From the NCBI RefSeq assembly GCF_008801915.1, contig NZ_VZOV01000008.1:158325-222324 (forward strand): 64,000 nt of DNA, in the 5' to 3' direction. The notes beneath the pieces were generated by a model. It ran no database searches. It had not been told where the DNA came from and saw only the letters and a program-made list of their open reading frames with translations. This document shows, in pieces, positions 53,784-61,230 of the stretch (within the stretch, counting starts at the first letter, position 1; each line of letters starts with the position of its first letter). Source of the DNA: Cupriavidus gilardii. GTDB taxonomy: Bacteria > Pseudomonadota > Gammaproteobacteria > Burkholderiales > Burkholderiaceae. The position numbers were made by a program, and so were the translations under genes.

Positions 53784-55013
53784 GTGAACGAACACAACGA
53801 GGTCGGCGGCAAGACCGCCGTGGCGGGGCCGCTGGACGGCGTGCGGGTACTGGACCTGTCGTCCGTGGTGCTTGGGCCGATGGGCACGCAGGTGCTGGCC
53901 GACATGGGCGCCGACGTGATCAAGATCGAAGCGCCCGAGGGCGACCTGATGCGCGCCAACGGCGTGGTCGAGCATGCGGGCATGAGCTCGATCTTCCTTG
54001 CGCTGAACCGCAACAAGCGCTCGGTGGTGCTCGACCTGAAGGACGAGCAGGGCGCCGCCGCGCTGCGCGCGCTGATCCCGACCGTCGACGTGCTGGTCCA
54101 CAACATGCGGATCGGCGCGATCGAGCGGCTGGGCTTCGGCTACGAGGCGGTCGCGCGCCTGCGGCCCGATATCGTCTATTGCGCCGCGCCCGGTTTCGGC
54201 CAGGACGGCCCCGACCGCGACAAGCCGGCGTTCGACGACATCATCCAGGCGGCCTGCGGCTTCGTCGGCGCGGCCAGCGCGGCCGGTGCGGAGCCTGACT
54301 ACCTGCCCAGCCTGATCGCCGACAAGACCACCGGGCTCGCGGTCGCCAACGCGGTGCTGGCCGCGCTGTTCCGGCGCGAGCGCCACGGCGAGGGCCAGTA
54401 CGTCGAGGTGCCGATGCTGGAAACGATGGCGGCCTTCGTGCTGACCGAGCATATGGGCGGCATGATGTTCCCGTCGTCGACCGCCAGGGCCGGCTATGCA
54501 CGCCTGCTCGAAGGCGGGCGCAAGCCGGTGCGCACCGCCGACGGCTGGATCAGCATGCTGCCCTATACCGAGCGGCACTGGAAGGCGTTCTTCCACGACC
54601 TCGGACGCGACGATCTGGCCGAACGCTATCGGATCGCCAGCCGGCGCGAGCGCAACGCCAACATCAAGGCGCTGTACGGCCACCTGGCCGAGCTGGCGCC
54701 GCTGCGGACCACCGCGCAATGGATGGCGCTGTGCGAGCGGCTCGATATTCCGGCCACGCCGATCTACCGTCTGGAGGAGCTGCCCGGCCATCCGCATCTG
54801 TCGGCGGTGGGCCTGTTCGAGGAATCGGTGCATCCGGCGGTCGGCCCGATCCGGCAGGTCCGGCCGACCACGCGCTTTGCCCGCACGCCCACCGCGATCC
54901 GCCGGCCCGCGCCATCGCTGGGCGAGCATACCGAGGAGGTGTTGCGCGAGGCCGGCGTCGCGCCGGAGCGGATCGCGGCGCTGATGGAAGCGATTAAGCC
55001 GAAAACCCGCTGA
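53784..55013 (+). CDS. CaiB/BaiF (class III) CoA-transferase
   Basis: This 409-residue enzyme moves CoA between acyl groups. It begins GPLDGVRVLDLSSVVLGPMGTQVLADMGADVIKIEAPEGD, then NRNKRSVVLDLKDEQG, and the catalytic Asp lies in DKPAFDDIIQAACGF. The start is GTG 53784 after AGGAG; no suitable ATG occurs. With the enoyl-CoA hydratase and the acyl-CoA dehydrogenase pair it makes a route that activates an organic acid and degrades it by beta-oxidation-type steps. Confidence 0.94.
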   Translation: MNEHNEVGGKTAVAGPLDGVRVLDLSSVVLGPMGTQVLADMGADVIKIEAPEGDLMRANGVVEHAGMSSIFLALNRNKRSVVLDLKDEQGAAALRALIPTVDVLVHNMRIGAIERLGFGYEAVARLRPDIVYCAAPGFGQDGPDRDKPAFDDIIQAACGFVGAASAAGAEPDYLPSLIADKTTGLAVANAVLAALFRRERHGEGQYVEVPMLETMAAFVLTEHMGGMMFPSSTARAGYARLLEGGRKPVRTADGWISMLPYTERHWKAFFHDLGRDDLAERYRIASRRERNANIKALYGHLAELAPLRTTAQWMALCERLDIPATPIYRLEELPGHPHLSAVGLFEESVHPAVGPIRQVRPTTRFARTPTAIRRPAPSLGEHTEEVLREAGVAPERIAALMEAIKPKTR

Positions 55014-55132
55014 ATCCATCGAGATTATCCATTTCTCTCCGATCAATCTCCTTCCTAGACTTGGCGCCAACGCTCCGTCAGTGGGCGTGACGACAAGCGA
55101 CCCGAAGAAGAACCACCAGGGCAGGAGAAGAC

Positions 55133-57316
55133 ATGGAGATCAGGCACGCTCGCCGCGTCGGCACGGCGCGGGCGATGGGATGGGTATTGGCCGCGGCGGC
55201 CGCGGTCGCGACGGCCACTCTGCTGGCCGGTTGCGGCGGCGACGACGATGACGGTCCGTCGGCTGGCGGCCCGCCCGGTGGCGGCGGGCAACGGCTGACG
55301 CCGGCGATCACGCTGACGATTTCCGCGCGCGAGGACTTTCCCGGCAGCTTCGGCAGCGTCGGCGCGTACGAGAAGCTGACCGGCTCGCTGCACGGCGAGG
55401 TCGATCCGAAGGATCCGCGCAACGCGGTGATCCAGGACCTCGAGCTCGCACCGGTCAATGCGCGCGGCATGGTCGAGTACACCACCGAGTTCGTGATGCT
55501 CAAGCCGAAGGACATCGGCAAGGCCGGCGGCGTGCTGCGCTATGACGCGCCCAATCGCGGCAATATCCTGACGATGCCGAACCCGGCCGCGGTGCCGGGC
55601 GACGCGGTCTACTTCGAACGCGGCTACGTGTTCCTGTACGCGGCCTGGCAGGGCGACGTGCCCAAGAGTTCGCCGGCGCGGCTGACGCTGAGCGTGCCGG
55701 TGGCGCGCAACAAGGACGGCAGCAGCATCACCGGCCCGTACGCGGCCGAACTGGTGCCCAGCGCCGCGACCTCGACGATGAACCTGCCCGGCGGCGTGTT
55801 CAACGGCTCGATGATTCCGTACGCGCCGGCCAGCCTGGACAACACGCAGCCGGGCTACACGCTGACGCGCCGCGTCAACGAGACCGATCCGCGCGTGCCG
55901 ATCGCGCCGTCGGAATGGAAGTTCGCCGATTGCACCGCCAGCGGCGCGCCGTTTCCCGGCAAGCCCGACGGCAGCAAGGTCTGCCTGAAGGACGGCTTCC
56001 AGCCGGGCTATCTGTACGAGATCACCTACGTGGCCAAGGACCCGAAGGTGATGGGCGTCGGCCTCGCGGCGCTGCGCGACACGGTGACCTTCTTCCGCCA
56101 TCGCGCCGCCGACGCGGCGGGCACGCCCAATCCGATCGCCGGCGCGATCCGCTACGCGATCGGGCAGGGCACCTCGCAGTCGGGCAATGCGATGAAGACC
56201 TTCCTGCATCTGGGCTTCAACGCGGCGCTGGACGGCGGCAAGGTGTTCGACGGCATCTTCGCGCATGTCGCCGCGCGCCAGACCAATATCAACACGCGCT
56301 TCGCGGTGCCGGGCGGCGGCGGTGGCCTGCGCACCGATCATCGCGCGTTCGGCCAGACCGCGCCGCGCGGCCTGGCGGCCGACTACGAGGACGCCGTCGC
56401 GGGCCGCACCGGCGGCGTGATGAAGCGCTGCAGCGAGACGCAGACCTGCCCGCGCTTCTTCCTCGGCCTGTCGGGCACCGAGTTCTGGCAGCTGCAGGGC
56501 TCGCCGGTGCTGACCGACGCCTACGGCTTCACCGACCTGAAGCAGCCGGACAACGCGCGCATCTACTACTACGCCAGCACGCAGCACGGCGGCCGCTCGG
56601 CGCAGATCAACTACAACCCCGCGCAGACCGTCTTTCCGGCCGGCTCGATGATCGACTTCGCCGATACCTTCCGCGCGCTGTTCATTGCGCTGGAGGACTG
56701 GGTCGCGCGCGACATCGCGCCGCCGGACAGCCAGGTGCCGCGCGTCGCCGACGGTACGCTGGTGCGTCCGGATCAGTTGCAGGTGCCGGTGATCAAGGGC
56801 GTCAGCTTCACCGGCCCCAGCGGAACGGTGCCGGTCCCGGACTTCCAGTACCTCGCCCGCTACAACGGCTTCCCGCTGCTGGACTACGGCCCGCAGTACC
56901 GGCCGCAGGACGAGTCGGGCATCGCCACCGTACTGCCGCCCGCCTATCTGGGCCGCGACTACGCGATCCTGGTGCCGCAGCTCGACCCCTCGACCGGACT
57001 GGCGCGGGCAGGCATCCGCTCGCTCGACGTACAGGTGCCGATCGGCACCAGCCTCGAGTTCAACTATGTCGCCACGCCGGGCATCGTCGATCTGGTCAAC
57101 CTGACCGGCAGCTATATCCCGTTCCACAAGACCGAGGCCGCGCGCACGGCGGCCGGCGACCAGCGGCCTTCGCTGGAGGCGCTGTACGGCGATCAGTCGG
57201 GCTATCTGGCAAGACTGCGGTCGGCGGCCGACGCACTGGTGGCGCAGCGCTTCCTGCTGCCTGCCGATGCGCAGCGCGCGATCGCACGGGCGCAGGCCAA
57301 TCCGGTGCTGCCTTGA
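55133..57316 (+). CDS. Alpha/beta hydrolase domain lipoprotein (Abhydrolase_10 type)
   Basis: This 727-residue protein has a lipoprotein signal: AVATATLLAGCGG places the lipidated Cys at residue 34, followed by an acidic DDDD. The nucleophile elbow is GQGTSQSGNAMKTFLHLGFN, with the family's Ser. The long, Gly-rich sequence with few Cys matches a proteobacterial family annotated only as alpha/beta hydrolase domain-containing. It is probably an exported esterase. The tannase-like gene follows after 29 bases, so the two likely act together on an external ester. Confidence 0.85.
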   Translation: MEIRHARRVGTARAMGWVLAAAAAVATATLLAGCGGDDDDGPSAGGPPGGGGQRLTPAITLTISAREDFPGSFGSVGAYEKLTGSLHGEVDPKDPRNAVIQDLELAPVNARGMVEYTTEFVMLKPKDIGKAGGVLRYDAPNRGNILTMPNPAAVPGDAVYFERGYVFLYAAWQGDVPKSSPARLTLSVPVARNKDGSSITGPYAAELVPSAATSTMNLPGGVFNGSMIPYAPASLDNTQPGYTLTRRVNETDPRVPIAPSEWKFADCTASGAPFPGKPDGSKVCLKDGFQPGYLYEITYVAKDPKVMGVGLAALRDTVTFFRHRAADAAGTPNPIAGAIRYAIGQGTSQSGNAMKTFLHLGFNAALDGGKVFDGIFAHVAARQTNINTRFAVPGGGGGLRTDHRAFGQTAPRGLAADYEDAVAGRTGGVMKRCSETQTCPRFFLGLSGTEFWQLQGSPVLTDAYGFTDLKQPDNARIYYYASTQHGGRSAQINYNPAQTVFPAGSMIDFADTFRALFIALEDWVARDIAPPDSQVPRVADGTLVRPDQLQVPVIKGVSFTGPSGTVPVPDFQYLARYNGFPLLDYGPQYRPQDESGIATVLPPAYLGRDYAILVPQLDPSTGLARAGIRSLDVQVPIGTSLEFNYVATPGIVDLVNLTGSYIPFHKTEAARTAAGDQRPSLEALYGDQSGYLARLRSAADALVAQRFLLPADAQRAIARAQANPVLP

Positions 57317-57345
57317 TGCATTGCCGAACGAACCGAGGAGACGAC

Positions 57346-58986
57346 ATGGACAAGCCAACCCCATGGCGTGCGCCGGCGATGGCCGCGCTCGCCGCGATGA
57401 CGCTGGCGGTGGCAGGCTGCGGCGGGGACGACGACGCGCCGCCCGCACCGCCTCCGGCCGCGAACCAGCCACCAAAATCCTGCGCGCAGATGGCGACCGC
57501 GGCGCTTGACGGCGCCACGGTGCAGGCGGCCACCGAGATTGCCGCCGGCAGCTTCTCGCCCGCTGCCGGCACCACGGTGACGGTGCCCGCGTTCTGCCGC
57601 GTGCAGGCGGTGGCGCGGCCCAGCAGCGATTCGGAAATCCGCTTCGAGGTTTGGATTCCGGCGGCCGCGCAGTGGAACGGCAAGCTGCTGGTGACCGGCA
57701 ATGGCGGCTACAGCCCGGCGCTCGGCTACCGGGCGATGGCGATGGGGCTCGCGCGCGGCTATGCCACGGTCGGCGGCGATACCGGCCACCAGTCCGCCAA
57801 TCCGAACGACATGCTGTTCGGCGTCAACCACCCGGAAAAGATCGTCGACTGGGGCACGCGCTCGATTCACGCGATCACGGTGCCGGGCAAACGGCTGGTT
57901 GCCGGCATGCACGCGCGCGAGATCGAGCGCGCGTACTTCTACGGCTGCTCGACCGGCGGCCATCAGGGCTATGCCGAGGCGCAGCGCTACCCCGACGATT
58001 TCGACGGCATCATCGCCGGCGCGCCCGGCAACAACCGCGTGCGTCTCAACGCGGGCTTTCTGTGGCAGTTCCTCGCCAATCACCGGCCCAACGACAATCT
58101 GTCGCCGATCGTACCGGCGGCCAAGCTGCCGATGGTCACGCGCGCCGCGGTGGCGGCCTGCGATGCGGACGATGGCGTCACCGACGGCGTGGTCGACGAC
58201 CCGCGCCAATGCGGTTTCGATCCCGCCACGCTGCAATGCACGGGGGCCGATGCCGACAATTGCCTGACCGCCGAACAGGTATCGGCGTTGAAGGCGATGT
58301 ACGCGGGCGCGCGCAATCCCCGCACCGGCGAGCAGGTGTACCCGGGGTGGCCGAAGACCAGCGAGGCGCTGTTCACGGCCGGCAGCTCGCCGGTGGGCTG
58401 GAACACCTACTGGGGCACGACCGAGCCCACGCGGGCGGACTTCTGGCGCTACTGGGTGTTCGACAACCCGCAGTGGAACTGGTGGACCTTCGACTTCGAT
58501 CGCGACCTGGCCTATGCCGATGCCAAGGTCGGCGCAATGGTCGATCAGACCAACGCGGACCTGTCGGCCTTCAAGGCCAGCGGCGGCAAGCTGCTGGTCT
58601 ACAACGGCTGGCAGGACCCGGTGGTCAACGCGGTCGACACCATCGCCTACTACGATCGCGTCAAGGCCGCGCAAGGCTCGCAGGCGGCAGTCGACGGGTT
58701 CTTCCGGCTGTTCATGGTGCCTGGCATGGGGCACTGCTCGGGCGGCCCGGGGACGACGCAGTTCGGCAATGGCGATACGCCGGCGCCGGTGGTCGACGCG
58801 GACCACGACATCCTGGAAGCGCTCGATGCCTGGGTCACCAGGGGCACGGCGCCGGACCGCATCGTCGCCTCGGCGGTCACCGGTGGCACCGTGACGCGCA
58901 CGCGGCCGCTGTGCCCGTATCCGCGCAAGGCGGTCTACCAGGGCAGCGGCAGTACCGACGATGCGGCCAATTTCTCGTGCCGGTAG
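57346..58986 (+). CDS. Tannase/feruloyl esterase family lipoprotein
   Basis: This 546-residue protein has the lipobox LAVAGCGG (Cys25) and belongs to the tannase/feruloyl esterase family. YFYGCSTGGHQGYAEAQRYPDDFDGIIAGAP holds the nucleophile Ser, and the catalytic Asp and His are in NGWQDPVVN and PGMGHCSGGPG. Paired Cys residues (GCS...GHC) form the family's conserved disulfide. It would release phenolic acids from esters outside the cytoplasm. The ATG at 57346 follows GAGGAGAC; an ATG at 57316 overlapping the previous stop is less likely. Confidence 0.92.
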   Translation: MDKPTPWRAPAMAALAAMTLAVAGCGGDDDAPPAPPPAANQPPKSCAQMATAALDGATVQAATEIAAGSFSPAAGTTVTVPAFCRVQAVARPSSDSEIRFEVWIPAAAQWNGKLLVTGNGGYSPALGYRAMAMGLARGYATVGGDTGHQSANPNDMLFGVNHPEKIVDWGTRSIHAITVPGKRLVAGMHAREIERAYFYGCSTGGHQGYAEAQRYPDDFDGIIAGAPGNNRVRLNAGFLWQFLANHRPNDNLSPIVPAAKLPMVTRAAVAACDADDGVTDGVVDDPRQCGFDPATLQCTGADADNCLTAEQVSALKAMYAGARNPRTGEQVYPGWPKTSEALFTAGSSPVGWNTYWGTTEPTRADFWRYWVFDNPQWNWWTFDFDRDLAYADAKVGAMVDQTNADLSAFKASGGKLLVYNGWQDPVVNAVDTIAYYDRVKAAQGSQAAVDGFFRLFMVPGMGHCSGGPGTTQFGNGDTPAPVVDADHDILEALDAWVTRGTAPDRIVASAVTGGTVTRTRPLCPYPRKAVYQGSGSTDDAANFSCR

Positions 58987-59162
58987 GGCAGGCCATCCGC
59001 TGGACGGCCGGCAGAAGTTGCAAGGCATGTAATACCGATCGGCGCGGTGCCGCAAGGCGCGGTGCCGGCGGGCGGAGCTGACGAAGCGCCGTCGTCGTGG
59101 TCCGCGCCTTGCTCGGTCGGGTATGGCGCCAATCCGGCGTCGACCGACCGAGGAGGGATGTC

Positions 59163-59495
59163 ATGCCTCACGAGCAATATCAAGCCTGTATCGATGCCTG
59201 CACGCGCTGCGCGCAGGCCTGCCGTCACTGCGCGGCCTCCTGCCTGCAGGAACACGACGTGCAGAAGATGACCGAGTGCATCCGGCTGGACCTGGACTGC
59301 GCCGGCATCTGCGAATTGTCGGTGGCCTATATGTCGCGCGGCAGCAATCAATCGCGCGAGCTATGTGCGCTGTGCGCGCAGATCTGCGAACGCTGCGCCG
59401 AGGAGTGTGCGCGTCATCACGCCCAGCATTGCCAGCAGTGCGCGCAGGCCTGCCGCGACTGCGCACAGGCGTGCCGGCAAATGGCGGCGGCCTAG
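59163..59495 (+). CDS. Four-helix-bundle copper storage-like protein (Csp/DUF326)
   Basis: This 110-residue protein contains 19 Cys in helical CxxxC spacing (ACIDACTRCAQACRHCAASC near the start; CQQCAQACRDCAQAC at the end). This matches the Csp family, four-helix bundles that store many Cu(I) ions. There is no signal peptide, so it is the cytosolic Csp3-like type. GAGGAGGG precedes the ATG. It lies 31 kb from the cop genes and has no clear operon partner. Confidence 0.9.
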   Translation: MPHEQYQACIDACTRCAQACRHCAASCLQEHDVQKMTECIRLDLDCAGICELSVAYMSRGSNQSRELCALCAQICERCAEECARHHAQHCQQCAQACRDCAQACRQMAAA

Positions 59496-59593
59496 GCGTG
59501 TGCGAAGCGGCAGTGCAATGAAATCGGGCCAGCGATATCGCCGGCCCGATCGTCAAGGTCAAGGCGCTGTCGTCGGCGCCTGGTGAAGCGGCA

Positions 59594-60910
59594 TCAATCG
59601 TCGTGATGCAGGTATTTCGCCTGCCGCGGCAAGCGCATGCTGACCAGGAAGGCCAGCACCATCATCGCGGTCACGTACCAGTAGAAGGCCGACTCGTGGC
59701 CGACCGCCTTCAGGTTCAGCGCGACGTATTCGGCGGAGCCGCCGAACACCGCATTGGCGATCGCATAGGCCAGGCCCACGCCGAGCGCACGCACTTCCGG
59801 CGGGAACATCTCGGCCTTGACGATGCCGCTGATCGACGTATAGAGGCTGACCACCGCCATCGCCAGCGTGATCAGCACGAAGGCGACCGCCGGATTGGTG
59901 ATCGTATGCAGCGCGGTCAGCACCGGCACCGTGATCAGCGCACCGAGCGCGCCGAACAGCATCATGTTGGTACGCCGGCCGATGCGGTCCGACAGCGCGC
60001 CGAACAGCGGCTGCATGCACATGTAGACGAACAGCGCGCCGGTCATCACGTAGCTGGCGGTCTTGATCGGCATGCCGGCGGTGTTCACCAGGTACTTCTG
60101 CATGTAGGTGGTGAACGTATAGAAGATCAGCGAGCCGCCGGCGGTGTAGCCGAGCACCGTGAAGAAGGCCGCCTTGTGGTCGCGCAGCAGCGTGACGACG
60201 CTGCCGGCGCCCTTGGTATTGCGCGACGCGGCGCTCGAGGTCTCCTTCAGCGTCCGGCGCAGCAGCAGCGCCACCACCGCGGTGATCGCGCCGATCACGA
60301 ACGGAATGCGCCAGGCCCAGGCGCGCAGCTCCTGCTCGGTGTACAGCTGCTGCAGCACGACCACCACCAGCACCGCCAGCAACTGGCCGCCGATCAGCGT
60401 CACGTACTGGAACGACGAGAAGAAGCCGCGCCGGCCCTTGAGCGCGACCTCGCTCATGTAGGTCGCGGTGGTGCCGTACTCTCCGCCGACCGACAGGCCC
60501 TGCAGCAGCCGCGCCAGCAGCAGCAGCGCGGGCGCCCAGGCGCCGATGCTGTCGTAGGTCGGCAGGCAGGCGATCATCAGCGAGCCCGTGCACATCATCA
60601 CCACCGAGATCAGCAGCGAATGCTTGCGGCCGTGGCGGTCGGCGATGCGGCCGAACACCCAGCCGCCGATCGGCCGCATCAGGAAGCCCGCGGCGAACAC
60701 GCCGGCGGTATTGAGCAGCTGCACGGTGGGATCGGACTGCGGGAAGAACGAGTGCGCGAAATAGATCGCGCAGAACGCGTAGATATAAAAGTCGAACCAT
60801 TCGACGAGGTTGCCGGACGAGGCCGCGACGATCGCGAAGACGCGGCGGCGGCTGTCGTGGTCGCGCTCCGTCGGGCCGGCCGGAATGGTGGTGCTGGTCA
60901 GTTCTGTCAT
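59594..60910 (-). CDS. MHS-type MFS transporter (alpha-ketoglutarate permease-like)
   Basis: This 438-residue protein has 12 predicted helices and the metabolite:H+ symporter signature: [25 protein letters not shown] in helix 1, [13 protein letters not shown] in the first loop, and [12 protein letters not shown] in helix 4. Such proteins import dicarboxylates or related acids. The ATG at 60910 was chosen because it precedes the conserved region; the frame extends upstream without homology-like features. Confidence 0.93.
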   Translation of the reverse strand: MTELTSTTIPAGPTERDHDSRRRVFAIVAASSGNLVEWFDFYIYAFCAIYFAHSFFPQSDPTVQLLNTAGVFAAGFLMRPIGGWVFGRIADRHGRKHSLLISVVMMCTGSLMIACLPTYDSIGAWAPALLLLARLLQGLSVGGEYGTTATYMSEVALKGRRGFFSSFQYVTLIGGQLLAVLVVVVLQQLYTEQELRAWAWRIPFVIGAITAVVALLLRRTLKETSSAASRNTKGAGSVVTLLRDHKAAFFTVLGYTAGGSLIFYTFTTYMQKYLVNTAGMPIKTASYVMTGALFVYMCMQPLFGALSDRIGRRTNMMLFGALGALITVPVLTALHTITNPAVAFVLITLAMAVVSLYTSISGIVKAEMFPPEVRALGVGLAYAIANAVFGGSAEYVALNLKAVGHESAFYWYVTAMMVLAFLVSMRLPRQAKYLHHDD

Positions 60911-61230
60911 GGGAGATCGCTGAGTAGGACGCTGGCGATCATGCGCGGGCATGCGTGCGCCGGCGTCGGGCGAAGCGCGGCGGGGGCACCGCTGCTGCAA
61001 CAGACGCCGCCCGCGAAGGCCAGGGGTCTGGCGGGCGGGCGGCAGGACGGTGTAAGGGTAACCCCTGAGGCGCGATCCTGCACGGCACGGCGGCGCGGCG
61101 TGCGGGGCGGGGCGATGCCCAGCCCAGACAGGGCGCGGGATGGCGCGCGATTGTTCGCGATCGCGAACACAGTGTCTCGTGCAGCGTTCGCGGAATGGCC
61201 AGCGCTGCTGCGCTCTCCCCCGCTATCTCG
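60911..61230. other. Intergenic region upstream of the MFS transporter gene
   Basis: This 320-base gap lies between the MFS gene start and the sbcC stop, both on the minus strand. Apart from the perfect palindrome at 61152-61169 nothing was recognised: no gene, no clear promoter and no terminator for sbcC. Confidence 0.55.
61152..61169. promoter_or_regulatory. Perfect 18-bp palindrome, likely regulator operator
   Basis: TGTTCGCGATCGCGAACA is its own reverse complement. It lies 242 bases upstream of the MFS transporter start and 62 bases upstream (plus-strand sense) of the sbcC stop. IclR-type operators such as PcaR's have TGTTCG-type halves, so an IclR-family protein is a guess for the binder. 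Confidence 0.55.
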
